Below are positions 47,449 through 59,780 of a stretch of DNA of 64,000 nucleotides, piece by piece; position 1 is the stretch's first letter; the number at the start of each line of letters is the position of its first letter. The DNA comes from Plasmodium brasilianum (taxonomy: Eukaryota; Apicomplexa; Aconoidasida; Haemosporida; Plasmodiidae), in contig NC_090126.1 in the NCBI RefSeq assembly GCF_023973825.1, positions 1,287,001 through 1,351,000 on the forward strand, written 5' to 3'. Under the pieces are notes generated by a model, which saw only the letters and a program-made list of their open reading frames with translations, was not told the DNA's origin and made no database searches. The position numbers and the translations under genes are program-made.

Positions 47449-49332
47449 ATGAAGTTCAACACAAAGACATCAAAGGAAACTCTGAAAAAGGGAAAAATAC
47501 CAACAGATATTTACAGAAAACATCAGAAAAAAAAAGAAAAAAAAAAGAAGAAAAAAGAGAGAGCTGAACAGTTAGAAATTATCATAAGTAAAAAAAATCC
47601 TTATGTAGTTAAGGAAAAATTAGATACTCTTAAAAAAAAAGAAAAACAAGGGAAATTATTACCAGTAGAAAAGAACAAGTTAAAACAGTATGAACGTTTG
47701 TGGAATATAATAAAAGAAAAGGTAAAGGATAAAACTTACTTCTATAATAACAATGGAGTTATATATAACATGAATGATGAAAATGATGATAATAAAGATA
47801 ACAGTGAGAGTGATGAATTTGATGAACAGGATGAAAATGATGAATCTGATGAATCTGATAAGTCTAGTGATTCTAATAAGGACAGGTCGATTTCCGAGGG
47901 TAATGTACCCAGCGCAGAAGCAGAGTTAAATGCGCATTCATTATTTCCCAATAACAGTGTTGATGAAAATATTATAAAAAGTATTGATGACAATGAAGGA
48001 GATGATTTCTTCTTAGAATGTTTACCATCCTTACCCATAGGATTACCAAGTGAGTTTATTAGAGAAAATGCAGATACACTTGAAAGGGACTACTGTTTCC
48101 ATCTTAAAGGGAATTCGACGAATGGGTATTTTAATTACACACCATACACAGCATTTAATGCTGCTAGCAATAGCAAATCTTGTACGTATAGCAACAGACA
48201 ATATAGTGGGAACCCTGATTTAGCAAGTTATTACTACAATTATTATAATTGTTATCAACAACCATTTTATGAAAATTCAGGCAATAATAATAACGGTGAA
48301 AATTACCTGAACATGCAAGGTAAAAAAGAGAAAGTTCCGCTAAATAATGAACCAAATATGAATATAAGAAATTTTAACAAAACCAGTAATAACAATAATG
48401 TCAAAAATAGTGACCTCAGTAATAGCAATTACAACAGTAATGATAACAATAGTAACAATGTTAATAAAATAAGAACGGATGGTATTTGTGAAGGCCCCAC
48501 ACTTTGCCTAAATGATGAGTTTAATAAAGCAAAATTGGACGAAGAAGAGAATCAATTATTAAATGATGTTAGAAATGGTAATACTAATAATGCTCACGAC
48601 AACTGTAACAATGAAAACAATTATGTGAATAATGCTTTAAAGAAAAATATAAAAAATAGTAACATTCATAATACTGTTAACGTGTTCAATTACGCTAATA
48701 TGTACTATCATAATTTTATGCCTATGCATTATAATAACACGTTAAATAACAACAGTTTCAGAAGTAATAATTGCTCTGCGCATGCTTATAATAATAATGC
48801 TGTAAATTATGCTATGAGTAATGGTCATACGAATAATAGTTACGTGCACAGCAGTTATATTAACAGCAGCCACATGAATAGAGTTTATATGAATAATAAC
48901 CTAATGAAAAACATTTATGATGTCGATCCGAAAAATCATACACATAAAGGAAAGAGGTATAATAATACTAACACGCATAATGGGGAAAACTCGTTAACAA
49001 AAAAGTCTTGCACAGAAAAAGATAGCTATCATAATATATCGTCAAACCATCACGCAAGAACAAGCAAAGCAAATAATTCTGCTATGCATGTAAACAAAAA
49101 TAATACAAGTACAAATAAAATTAATACAAATAGAAATAACGTAATGGACAAAAGTAATGAACCGAATAATGCTCAATATTTTGTTCCAATTAACTTGAGA
49201 CTAAAAAATAAATTAAATGATCTATGCGAAACTACAATTAACGCTGTTGATAAGGGAAAAAAAGATGAAGATAAAAATATTAATATAGATCTCGAATATA
49301 ATAAATTCATCAAAGAAGTTAATTTAAATTAG
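47449..49332 (+). CDS. WBP11-like (WW-domain-binding) splicing protein
   Basis: Single-exon protein of 627 residues. The N-terminal 90 residues match the Wbp11 pattern: KGKIPTDIYRKHQKKKEKKKK, then a basic helix AEQLEIIISKKNPYVVKEKLDTLKKKE, then LLPVEKNKLKQYERLWNIIKEK. After an acidic Asp/Glu/Ser tract comes a short hydrophobic and proline-containing stretch, FFLECLPSLPIGLPSEFI (about residues 186-203), resembling the PxLP-type segment of WBP11. The remainder, to about 580, is asparagine-rich and low-complexity; the C-terminus (about 580-627) is again ordered (PINLRLKNKLNDL). By family it would act in the nucleus in pre-mRNA splicing. The N-terminal match is good; the WW-ligand prolines are fewer than in animal WBP11, so function is tentative. 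The ATG follows a pyrimidine-rich and poly-A leader. Confidence 0.82.
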   Translation: MKFNTKTSKETLKKGKIPTDIYRKHQKKKEKKKKKKERAEQLEIIISKKNPYVVKEKLDTLKKKEKQGKLLPVEKNKLKQYERLWNIIKEKVKDKTYFYNNNGVIYNMNDENDDNKDNSESDEFDEQDENDESDESDKSSDSNKDRSISEGNVPSAEAELNAHSLFPNNSVDENIIKSIDDNEGDDFFLECLPSLPIGLPSEFIRENADTLERDYCFHLKGNSTNGYFNYTPYTAFNAASNSKSCTYSNRQYSGNPDLASYYYNYYNCYQQPFYENSGNNNNGENYLNMQGKKEKVPLNNEPNMNIRNFNKTSNNNNVKNSDLSNSNYNSNDNNSNNVNKIRTDGICEGPTLCLNDEFNKAKLDEEENQLLNDVRNGNTNNAHDNCNNENNYVNNALKKNIKNSNIHNTVNVFNYANMYYHNFMPMHYNNTLNNNSFRSNNCSAHAYNNNAVNYAMSNGHTNNSYVHSSYINSSHMNRVYMNNNLMKNIYDVDPKNHTHKGKRYNNTNTHNGENSLTKKSCTEKDSYHNISSNHHARTSKANNSAMHVNKNNTSTNKINTNRNNVMDKSNEPNNAQYFVPINLRLKNKLNDLCETTINAVDKGKKDEDKNINIDLEYNKFIKEVNLN

Positions 49333-50175
49333 AAAAAAATGTGTTCTTATGTATTTTTCTTAAGTAGGGTATATAATTTACTATATATATATATATACAC
49401 TTACAACTTTTTGTGTGATTATTTACTTGTATTACATATTTTTATTTGAACACGTATGTATATTTACCATCTATATATTTATGCATCCTTGTATTTAATT
49501 ATTTGTGTATACGCATAATTGTGTATCCTTGTTTCTGTTTTAAAATAAATGCTTACTTAAATGAAAAAATGAAACAACTTGATTCGGGTAAAAAAGGATC
49601 ATATATATATATATATATATATTTTATGCAAAAAATAAACTAACAAAAAAAAAGGTAATTAAACTGTAATTTTATTTAGACAACACAAAAGAAGTAAGTT
49701 AAGTGGTATGCCCGGAAAAACATTCTTTGCCTACAAATAAAAAAAGAAAGAAGTAAAATAAGGTGATATAAAATGTGAAGAAAAACAAAATATATCACTT
49801 TATAGAACAAACGAATGGGAAGCATATGAGCAATTACCAGATAAGTGCACGTTGCTATCAAATTTGTAGCTATTAGGAGCATAATTACATATTTTAAGTT
49901 TTCTAATTTAAAAAAAAAAAAAAAAAAAAAATTCATAAAAATGGTAATAAAAATATGATAAAAAAAAAATAGACAAATGGTCAATGTTCGTCTTTTTTTA
50001 AATGTAAAATAATTAGTAGTTCTGTTTTTTACTGCTGTTCCTGATTAATAAGATATAAGGTACCCAAAAAAAAGAAGTTTTGTTTATTAAGTAGTTAAAA
50101 GGTATTCCTTGAAAAAAAAAAAGAAAAAAGAAATACGTAAAAAACGAGAAAAAAAAGTGTAAAAAACATTTCTCC
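49333..50175. other. Convergent 3' spacer
   Basis: Between the WBP11-like stop and the membrane-protein stop. Homopolymers and a TA microsatellite (about 49601-49621); a minus-strand hydrophobic frame at 49676-49984 runs over a poly-A tract and lacks splice continuity with the neighbouring gene. Confidence 0.65.
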
Positions 50176-51414
50176 CTAGGAACAGAGTTGTGTGTTTTGT
50201 TTCTTTATAACTTTATAATTTTTACTTGAAATGTCATTAAAGTGATATAAGGAAATGTTGCTTTTAAACTCCTTACTGTACATAAAAAAATAAGAAAAAT
50301 ATAAGCGTGTTCATTTAACAAAAATGGCTCTTTTTCTTTTTTAAAATAACAGTACTATAAATGCACATATGTATGTATATATCTATACCAACATATATAT
50401 ATATATATATATTTAACCGCAGTAAATCCAAGAAATTTGAATCAAAAACTTTGGATAAAGTGAAATTTCCAGAAAATGCAAATGGTACATAATTATTAAC
50501 CAAATAATAAGCAACTAGCCAAAGAACTTTCAAGAATGTGTGCATCTAAAAAGAAAAAGAAAAAAAAAAAAAAAAAAAAATTAAAATAATAAAAAAAAAA
50601 AAAAAAAAAAAAGAAGATAATATTAAGGGTAAAGATGAAATATGGAATATATCACCATCATCACTCTACGTCTTATAGTTTGAAAATAAATTGCGCCCCC
50701 TTTTCTTTTTAAATCCATACCTCAAAACTATCTATTGTTTGTCTTAAGAATACAATAAAATAAATAAGTATTGCGACTAGCGCTTTGACTTCGTAAAACT
50801 TTTCATTATATGTTAAATATCTTACAAAGAATAGCATATGAATGTAAAACCTTAATTCAGTGCCATGGTAAGGATGCAAACTCCTATTATTATACTGAAA
50901 CACACTTACACATGGGTTATTTATATAAAAAAAGATTAAAAATAAGAAGGAAAATAATTCTTCCCCACAATGATTATATTGAACATTTAAAAAATTTTTT
51001 AAAAAGAAAACTAATACGAATCCCGATAAAATAGCATTCGCGAACACAGTGCTTATGAATACGACCTGAGAAAGCGCAAGGGTGATATGTATATTTTGTA
51101 TATGTAAATGAAACTCTGTTAAAAGGTGCGCATATGTTTATGCACAGGGGCACGCGTGTACCTAAGCATTTACGTATTTACATATATATATACATGCATA
51201 CACATGAGTTGTTACAGGGCGGTTGACTATGTAACCGTGGTCATACCGAAAATTACTGCTAACAAATTCTGTCAATGCAAAAAAGTATGTTTATCTGTCA
51301 TTTATTGTGTACTGCCATTTTGTTATTCACCTCATGTATGAATTATTTATTTTGTATTATACATGCAATTTGACTTTTTTATTTTTTGATAATTTATATA
51401 GTATGCTATTCGTC

Positions 51415-51445
<31 letters not shown>

Positions 51446-51985
51446 ACTATTTTTCTATTTCTGCTTTTGAGTTACCCGATTGACATGTTTGGCATATAAG
51501 GACAATAGGGTGTAAACAAAAACGAAGGTGAAAAAGGTTTTCAAAAAATTGGAATCGTTTAAAAAAAATATATTAAAAAAAAACTTAAAAGAATGCAAAA
51601 AATTAACCAAATAATTTTCGCTGATTCCATTTTTAAATATTGATTTGAGATTTATGTCTTTTAAGTTGTAATTTAAAATACTATTATAATAATCGTAACT
51701 AACACAAAAAAGTGATTTTACATTTTTATAATTTAATATATTTAAAACATAATAAGAAACAAAAAATAAAGAAGAAAATATTAGAGCAAAATAATTTATG
51801 TTTGTAAATATATCTTTAATTTCACAAACAAATATTTTCGTTTTAAAAAAAAAATTCCTAATAAAATAATATGCAGGATTTTCCGTACTTACTATCATAT
51901 ACAAACAAATAAATATTACACTAACAGTAATTAAAGGTTCCAACAAATCCATGTGGACACTATTTTGAGTATTTAAGTAATCCAT
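50176..51985 (-). CDS. Four-exon multi-pass membrane protein of unknown function
   Basis: Exons on the minus strand: 51476-51985, 50721-51065, 50418-50545 and 50176-50275. Donors GTAACT, GTATGG and GTTAAA, all with AG acceptors, and the phases sum to an exact 360-residue frame. I count about seven hydrophobic segments, including LEPLITVSVIFICLYMIVS, YFALIFSSLFFVSYYVL, FLKTFFTFVFVYTLLSLYA, VVFISTVFANAILSGFVLVFF and LFSFLFLIFFYIN. The third exon has VPFAFSGNFTLSKVFDSNF after a hydrophobic stretch, weakly recalling the SGN/TGN lumenal loops of GPI ethanolamine-phosphate transferases, but the rest of such an enzyme is absent and I do not claim it. The C-terminus is short and basic. Gene reality rests on splice-phase agreement; the function is unknown. 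Confidence 0.75.
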
Positions 51986-52654
51986 CTTTTTTCTTTAAAT
52001 TACGAAAAGCTTACCTTATTGAATTAATTTATAAGTATAAATATATAAATATATAAATATATATATTTGTATATATCATAAAACTTCATAAGCCCTGCCA
52101 AATTTTATTTACATGCAGTGTTATATTACATTTATATTTCATAGTTCTTAAAAATAATAATATATATATATATATATAATACATGATATATAATATTAAA
52201 CACAAATATACAAAAATAGTTCATAATTCCAAGGTTATCTTTGGTTCTGTCAATGCAAGCAAAAGGTAAAGGTTAATACTGAGCAATTTTTTAAGCCATA
52301 CAATAGGTGTGGCTATACGATGCATCCAAGTACGCAAATATGTGTATGATATGCTCACAATATAGGTATATTTTAAGTACAAAATATGTTTTACATATGC
52401 ATAGCATATGCATTTAGGTATAGGTATACTTTTTTATTTATTTATTCATTTATTTATTTATTTTTTTTTCTTTTTTGAATGTATAAACCACAACAAAAAA
52501 AATTACTGTTTTTATAAGCTATTTTTTTATCGGGATATTTCTTTTAATTCCTTAGCATATCGTTTGTTTTATTTTCCACAGATAAATGTTTGTTTAATGC
52601 GAAAACAAAGCTTGTTACCAATGGTAAAAATTAAATGTCAGCTATTATAAATAT

Positions 52655-52765
52655 ATTATATATATTTGTATGTATATATTTGTATGTGTATATTTGTATG
52701 TGTATATTTGTATGTATATATTTGTAAGTATATGTTCGCATGCAAATATTTGTATGCGTATATAG
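52655..52765. repeat. TATATTTGTATG-type 12-14 bp array
   Basis: About seven degenerate copies of TATATTTGTATGTG in the intergenic region. Confidence 0.75.
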
Positions 52766-53301
52766 TCATATTTACATGATTAAACACTATTTCCTCTTAT
52801 TTATGAATAAACGTAACTTGGACAAAAAGGAAACTTTTTTTTTTTTTTTGTTTTACTTAATAACAGTATAATTATATTAAAAGGTAAGCACACGTATGCG
52901 CGTGTTTATGTGCATTTATGAAGACAAGAATTGAAATATGTAAGAATTTGCATATACATATTTTTTTGAGAATATGGTGTTTCATTTTTCTTCTTTCTTT
53001 GACACATTCCCAATGGAAAAGGACAAGGACTATGTTGTTTTTCGTATAAGGAGTTTTCGTTAAAAAATTATGTTTTAAAATGAATATAAAACAAACTACA
53101 GCTGTTCATACCGTTTTTCATATATTTAATTGGCTAAACTCCAGAGATATAATACTAGTACACACAATTACATTGATATCTATAGATATACATACATAAG
53201 TATTATGTATGATTATATATGTATATGTACGTGTTAATATATACGTATGTACATGTACGCATGAATATATACGTATGTCTATGTACGTATGCATGTAAAC
53301 G

Positions 53302-53341
<40 letters not shown>

Positions 53342-53954
53342 TATTTAAATAAATATTTAAGAGAATAAATTAAATCCGCAAGGCCCTCATTTACAATTTA
53401 AATACTTCAGACTATATAATTTGCCTTTTTTAATTGCATGCACGAATATTTTTTGTACGTTCGCGGTTAACTTTTTTTTTTTCCCTTGTAACTAGTTAGT
53501 CATATATGTTATTGTATATGTAATATTTTTCATTTAAAAATTAGACGGATATATTGTCATCAGCGTGTTAATGCATAGGTAATAATACTAACACAAACTA
53601 CTGATATTTAAATTTAATATGAAAAATTGAAATAAAGGCTTTTCGCACGAGTGGGAATATGTGTACGTAAATTGGCGTCTATATAAACATATACACAGAC
53701 ACTTATATACGTATACATACATACACCCATACACATGTACATAACATACGTACATACATATTTCCATGCACGCACTTTATTTCTCCTGTGAGTACATTAT
53801 AACTACCAGTTCTACAGCAATATATAAACGTATCTAAAAATATAAACACATACATTTACTCACGTTGCAGCATTTTATAAGATCATTAAATCATAATTGG
53901 TGAAATAAAAAAAAAAAGAAGAAAAAGAAAAAGAAAGATGACTAAGTGATTAGG

Positions 53955-54055
53955 TGGTTAAATGGTTTGATGATTAAATGGTTTGATGATTAAATGGTTT
54001 GATGATTAAATGATTTGATGATTAAATGGTTTAGTGATTAAATGGTTAAATGAAT
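53955..54055. repeat. 16-bp minisatellite (TGATTAAATGGTTTGA)
   Basis: About six copies with single-base variants, a few hundred bases downstream of the ANP32-like stop codon. Confidence 0.85.
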
Positions 54056-54134
54056 AATTGAAATAGAGCTAATGAGGTGTGTGCAATAGCGCAAAATAAA
54101 AATATTAAAACGTTATGCGGCACCCTCCTTAAAA

Positions 54135-54245
54135 AAAAATAGATAATAATAATAAAATAAAATATGGTATAATAAAATATGGCATAAAAAAATAGGGTAT
54201 AATAAAATATGGTAAAAAAAAATATGGTTTAATGTAATAAAATAA
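54135..54245. repeat. AATAAAATATGGTAT-type array
   Basis: Four to six imperfect copies of a 15-20 bp A-rich unit with the core AAAATATGG, just downstream of the ANP32-like gene. Confidence 0.7.
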
Positions 54246-54447
54246 ACCAATACACAGTTTTACATAAGACACGCGAAATAATACGTACACTACTGCAATA
54301 TAATTAGAACTTCAATAATAAAACGTGCATTATATATATATATATTATATATATATAATATATTTTTTTTTTTTTAAAAATAAAATATGTATCCGCAAAA
54401 AAATTTTACATTTCTCGTATCAAACCAATCATTTTGTAAAAAGTTAC

Positions 54448-55278
54448 TTATTCTACTTTGGTTTTTTTCGAATCTGTGTCATTGGTACTATCAAAAGCAT
54501 CTTGTTTTCTTTTATTACTTTTTTCCTCTTTCTGTCCACCTTCACTTTCTTTTGTTTCTACATCCACATAATCTTTATCCAAATCATCAAGTTCTTCTTC
54601 CTCTAAATCATCATCCAATTCATCATCATCTTCTTCTTCATTATCATTTGGAACAAACTCTTCATCTTCTTCCTCATCATCATCTTTAAAATCAGCTTCA
54701 TAGAAATTTTTTAAAGTATTATCCTCTTCATACTCTTCATCCTCTTCTTCATCTGAACTTAACACTTCTACACCTTCCTTGTTAAAACAATCAATTATTT
54801 TAACATCTGGCAAAAACTCAAATAATTCCTTTCTATAATTGGGGTCATCTGTAAATGGATTAAATTGTACACCTAAACGAACTAAATTTTTTAAATCTTT
54901 TAATACTTCAAAATCTTTTATATTTTTAAAGTGATTTCCTCCTATTTCTAACGTTTTGATATTTGGAAACGATTCTACAATATACTTTAATATATCTATA
55001 GTACTTAAATGATTGTCCGTTAATTCAAGCACATTTAACGTCTCTATACTTGGTAAGTCCTCTAAACTCTGTATACCCGTTTGATTTAAACATAGCCTTT
55101 CTAAATTTTTAAATTTTTTCAATAATTCAATATCCTCATTTTTTATTGAGCTAAACTTTTTTCCATCTAAAATTAACTCCGTCAAATTTTCATATGCATT
55201 TTCATTTGTTACTTCCTTTCCATCATGGGCATTTTCTTTTTTCCATTTCTCAACTCTTTCTTTGATTGCTTTTTCCAT
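54448..55278 (-). CDS. ANP32-like acidic leucine-rich nuclear phosphoprotein
   Basis: Single-exon protein of 276 residues, close to the 230-280 usual for ANP32. Residues 1-30 form a short basic/acidic helix. Residues 30-150 hold leucine-rich repeats in the ANP32 pattern: LTELILDGKKFSSI, LERLCLNQTGIQSLEDLP, LNVLELTDNHLST, IKTLEIGGNHFKNI, LVRLGVQFNPFTD and the capping YRKELFEFLPDVKIIDCFNKEG. From about residue 168 to 240 there is a near-continuous Asp/Glu tail, then SNKRKQ and KKTK that could be nuclear localisation signals. Family roles are histone and protein-phosphatase interaction and mRNA export, acting mainly in the nucleus. It is head-to-head with RRP41 across 3.8 kb. The start codon begins right before the helix, as in the family. 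Confidence 0.92.
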   Translation of the reverse strand: MEKAIKERVEKWKKENAHDGKEVTNENAYENLTELILDGKKFSSIKNEDIELLKKFKNLERLCLNQTGIQSLEDLPSIETLNVLELTDNHLSTIDILKYIVESFPNIKTLEIGGNHFKNIKDFEVLKDLKNLVRLGVQFNPFTDDPNYRKELFEFLPDVKIIDCFNKEGVEVLSSDEEEDEEYEEDNTLKNFYEADFKDDDEEEDEEFVPNDNEEEDDDELDDDLEEEELDDLDKDYVDVETKESEGGQKEEKSNKRKQDAFDSTNDTDSKKTKVE

Positions 55279-56107
55279 TGCTATGTTTGAAATATTTTTA
55301 AGGGGAAAAAATATATATATATATAAAGAGGGGGGAAAAATGTATTTACGTTTATTTTATATGTACACGTTCATGTGTACAAAGATATATATATGGGATG
55401 TATGTATATATTTGTGCGGTATATATACGTGTAATACTGCTATTTACAATTGTAATTTGTAATATAAAAGGATGTTATAATTAAAAATTGTGAAAATTAC
55501 GTTGGCCTATACATATAGTAAAAAGATTTATAAGTGTACATAAAAAATTTATGTTTTTATATGTTATAACAAAGTGATAATTCAATATTAAAATTGCTTA
55601 CAAATTTTTGAAATTTTTTTTGAAATTTTATTTAAATCTCTCTTAATATTATATATATATATATAGAAACCGATTGCCAAAAATTTTTAGAATCATTAAC
55701 CAATTAAAAAATATATTTTTTTTTTTTGCTCCATGTATTATGTACTAATGTATATATGTATGCATGTATTTATATATCTATATTTATACATGTACGCATA
55801 AGCGTATACATTCTGTTACGGTTAGGGCTCATTTCATTTGCATTGCAGCGTACATGTAGTTTTATTTATCATTCATGTTATTTTTTCATATATGTGCATA
55901 AAAAAATGTATTATATATATATATGTACCCTTTTTTTTCTCTTTAACTTGTGAAGAAGTTCAAAATAAAAAGAACTGCAAATATATAATGTAATTTTATA
56001 AATTATATCATTACACTTTGCACTTCATATTTTCATAATTCTTTAAAACTCACTTATTTTTAAAATGAAAAATATATGTATGTGTGCAAGTGTATGTAAA
56101 CAGGAAC

Positions 56108-56143
<36 letters not shown>

Positions 56144-59039
56144 AAAAGTGTATATTTACGTATAAATGTATATATTTATAAATGTACATATGTATGTATA
56201 AATGTACATATGTATGTGTAAATGTATATATGAACGTTTAAATGTATATACGTAAGTATACATATATATATATATGAGCATATAAATAACTATATGCAAT
56301 AAATAGAAGAAACAATTAAAGTATATTTAAAATTTTGTTTTAAAATATTACATATTTATTTATGCTTATTCGCCATTCAAGCTCGTATAAACTATCAAAT
56401 AAGCAGAATTGACAAAATATTTAAAAGAAATGAAAAAATATTTCTTCTTTTCGTTTTTACCTTAATTTAAAATTATATATATTGGTTCATTAAACTTTGG
56501 GTAAGGTGATATAACGGTATTTTATATTTTTCTTTTTTCTGTTAAGAAAATTATCCTCTCCTTATACATCAAATTATGCATAATATGTGTATATATGTGT
56601 AATGTACATGTGTATGAATATACATAAATTATTTATAAAATTTTATGAGTATATAATACATAACACAAATAACATATCCTATATAGATATGTGATATTTA
56701 CGTAAATTTATAATATCATACCAAGTTTGAAGGAAAAAAAAAGTATCTTTCAATCCCTTTTTGGAGGTATTTATAATATTTAATAATAATTCTTTATGTA
56801 AAAATAAACTTTTAAACTATTTTGTGAACGATAATTAAATAATTCTTCTAAAAAAAAAAAATTTAAGGAAGTATTAAATAATTACATAAAACAGAATTAA
56901 AAAAAAAAAAAAAAGAAAAGAATAAAAAATAATAAAAATAAATGTAGATATAACTTAAAAAGCTAATTCATTATTAATTGAAACTATGCTATTTTTTTCT
57001 CTAAAAAATATATTTGCACTTTAGGTATGTAAGGAGTTTTTTTTTTTTTTTTTTTTTTACTACTATTATCCTAGCTTTTTTTTTTTTCTTTATCTCATTC
57101 TGAATTGGTATTATTATATATATATACACAAAATTACAAGTTAAAATGTAATACGTAATTTTTTTTTTTTTTTTTTTTGCTATGTTTATTATTTTGGGGG
57201 ATTTTCGTAATTAATTAAAAATCAGAAAAATGATATTTTAATGATGTACACTATTTTAAAATATATCTTACGAGAAAAAAATATATTTTTTGTTTATGTA
57301 TAAATACTATGTGCTTGTGTGATATAGCTCTATGTGCTCCTAAATTTCTTCTTTTTAAAAAATAAACCTCCGTAACAAATTTTATTTTTATGAGGCTTTT
57401 TATTTATTTTATTTTTTTATATTTTTTTTGCTAAGGTTATTTTTAAAACGGTGTTCTGCATATACTCTATGTATCAATTTAAGTAATATTAAAAATAACC
57501 CCCCTCTAAAAATAAAAAAACAAATCGTGTATTATACGTGTGTATATATATATATACATTTATGCATAAATACATATATGCATATATATGGAATACTTTC
57601 GAAGATTCTATGAACACTTAAAAAACTAAAATTTCTCATGTTATCCATATTTCTGTTAATACAGCGGGCATAGTAATGTTTGTCTCCTTTATGCTAATAT
57701 GTCCATTGCTGTTGGCCATATATACACATTTACATATATCTTTATATATGTATATATTTTAACATACATATATATATGTACATTTATATGTATCGTACGG
57801 TACATTTTCTCCTGTCATTTCAAAAGTTTCAAATGCATTAATTTTTTTATTTTGAATGTTTTCATTCCTTAACTTATGTTATACATATGTATGTTTGTAC
57901 ATATATATATATTTATATATTCTGTATAAATGCTTGTTGAAAAAAAGGATAATAACAAAGAAGAATCAAAAAAAAAGAGGAACATTTTTATATAAGGAAT
58001 AAAGAAGTATTAAATAATTTTTCTTAAGGCAACTGTGTTTCGTAATAATTAAGGTATGCCCTTTTTACAATTTTGTATCATATATAAAGGTATATATATG
58101 TAAATGACAAAAATTCACGTCTCAATTTTGTTCCTAACTGCACTAGTTATTACTTAAAAACACGTTAAGGGGTGATATGTGTTCATAAGTTCAAAAAATT
58201 TAAACACTTTCAAGCAGTGACTAAGTATTAACGTATATGTTAATGTTAATATATATATATATACATAAACAAATGAAAAGCTTAAATAAGAACATACAGT
58301 TCTTAGGCTAATTCAATGTTTGAACTAAGTGTTTCTCAAAATACATAAGTGAGAAAATCCTAGGAAACTGGAAAGAAGTTAATAGCGAATAATAAACCCG
58401 TTTTCAAGTTCATCTTAAGTGAAATTTTCGAACTTTTCAAGCAAAATGATTCTCTTTTTGTGTTTTAAAAAATAAAAACTGTGGCCGTTGCTTTTTTATA
58501 ATTTAATTTATATTCATCTTTCTTGTCATTTTTTTTTTTTTTTTTTTATTGTTTTAGTACTTCAATATGCATTCATGTGTTTAAAAGTATTTTTTTTTTT
58601 TTTCAAGTTCTTATCTCATTTGTTTTTATTTCATGAAGTTCAGCAAATTTAACAAATATGTAAAAAAAAACATGTAAATTGGTATAATTAGTGCTAAAGT
58701 TTTTCCTTTAAAGTATTTTACCATATACAGTTCTGTAGTTAAATGGGTAATTAAAAAATTCTAATTTTTTTCGTATCTTTTCTTTTTGTTATATAAAACT
58801 CAAGTAAACGTTTACATAACAAATGCAACACTATCCGAGATAATAATATTACAAAATTTCGTAGGCTAAAAAATACTTGTAAAGGGTTGTTACGTGAATA
58901 TTTATAAATATATATTTGTATATATTTATATATATGTATATTTGTAAAACTAGTATTATTTTAGATAGCAATAATTTACAGTTGAGAGCAGCGGAGATTA
59001 ATAAATAAAAAAAGAATCTTTTTTCCGTTCACGAAAACT
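55279..59039. other. Divergent intergenic region, 3.8 kb
   Basis: The largest spacer in the window, between the 5' ends of the ANP32-like (-) and RRP41 (+) genes. It contains TA microsatellites (about 55657-55672, 56109-56142), GTATAAATGTATATA units (56140-56280), several 18-24 base poly-T/poly-A runs (57036-57058, 57159-57178, 58530-58548) and no convincing exon. It should include two promoters. Confidence 0.7.
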
Positions 59040-59780
59040 ATGCCGCTTCTAGAATATATAAATGAGGAGGGGTATAGGCTTGATGGAAGAAAAGCAAATG
59101 AGTGCAGATTAGTAAAAATAAATTTAGGGAATGAAAATATATTTACAGATGCAGATGGTTTTGCTTTTTATGAAATAGGTAACACAAAAATATTGTCCTA
59201 CGTACAAGGACCAACTGAATTAAAAAAATCGGATGAAAAGTGTTCAGTAAAATGTGAAGTTTTTTTATCCCCATTTAATGTTTACGAAAAAAAAAAGAAA
59301 AAAACAAAAGACAACTTAACATATGAAATAAGTGCATATATAAGAAATATATGTGAAAATATTATCTTATTAGATTTATATAAAAATTCGGAAATAAATA
59401 TATTTTTATACATAATTGAAAGAGATGGAGGTGTAAAACAAGCTTCTATAAATACATGCATATTAGCATTAATTGATGCAGGAATAGCAATTAAATATTT
59501 TATTTCAGCATGTTCAGTTTTATATTTGCAAAATCATATAATAGTAGATGCCAATCAACTAGAAAATAATTCAGGCTCCCCTGAATTGACTTTGGTCATT
59601 GAACTAAATACACATAAAATTATACTATTAGAGTTTGACGCAGAAGTTCCTATTGACATTTTTGAGTCCATGGTCAGAACTTGTATTGACTGTTGTATTA
59701 ATTTGGGAAACGTTATGAAATTAACAGTGAAAGAAAATGCTATCAAATTGTTATGTTTAAATAATTTGTTAAATACTTAA
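59040..59780 (+). CDS. RRP41: Exosome complex component RRP41 (RNase PH-like)
   Basis: Single-exon protein of 246 residues, the usual length for RRP41. It opens with MPLLEYINEEGYRLDGRK, the standard RRP41 start (EGxRLDGR), then GFAFYEIGNTKILSYVQGP, the YEISAYIRNICENIIL helix, SEINIFLYIIERDGGVKQASINTCILALIDAGI, DANQLENNSGSPELTLVIE and ILLEFDAEVPIDIFESMV. These are the RNase PH fold landmarks. It should form a heterodimer with RRP45 in the six-subunit ring of the RNA exosome, which degrades and trims RNA in nucleus and cytosol. Eukaryotic RRP41 is usually catalytically inert and I see no reason to expect otherwise. The only oddity is a Lys-rich KKKKKTKD insert near residue 84-92. Start choice is firm. 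Confidence 0.93.
   Translation: MPLLEYINEEGYRLDGRKANECRLVKINLGNENIFTDADGFAFYEIGNTKILSYVQGPTELKKSDEKCSVKCEVFLSPFNVYEKKKKKTKDNLTYEISAYIRNICENIILLDLYKNSEINIFLYIIERDGGVKQASINTCILALIDAGIAIKYFISACSVLYLQNHIIVDANQLENNSGSPELTLVIELNTHKIILLEFDAEVPIDIFESMVRTCIDCCINLGNVMKLTVKENAIKLLCLNNLLNT

Larger units (their letters stand above)
51986..54447. other. Intergenic region
   Basis: Between the 5' end of the membrane-protein gene and the 3' end of the ANP32-like gene. It has TA microsatellites, TATATTTGTATG units (52660-52765), a 16-bp array and an AATAAAATATGG array. No gene is supported. Confidence 0.7.

Noticed and set aside
49676..49984. Hydrophobic minus-strand frame as a fifth exon of the membrane-protein gene
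   Set aside because: The fourth exon ends in a stop codon at 50176-50178, and this frame crosses a poly-A tract.
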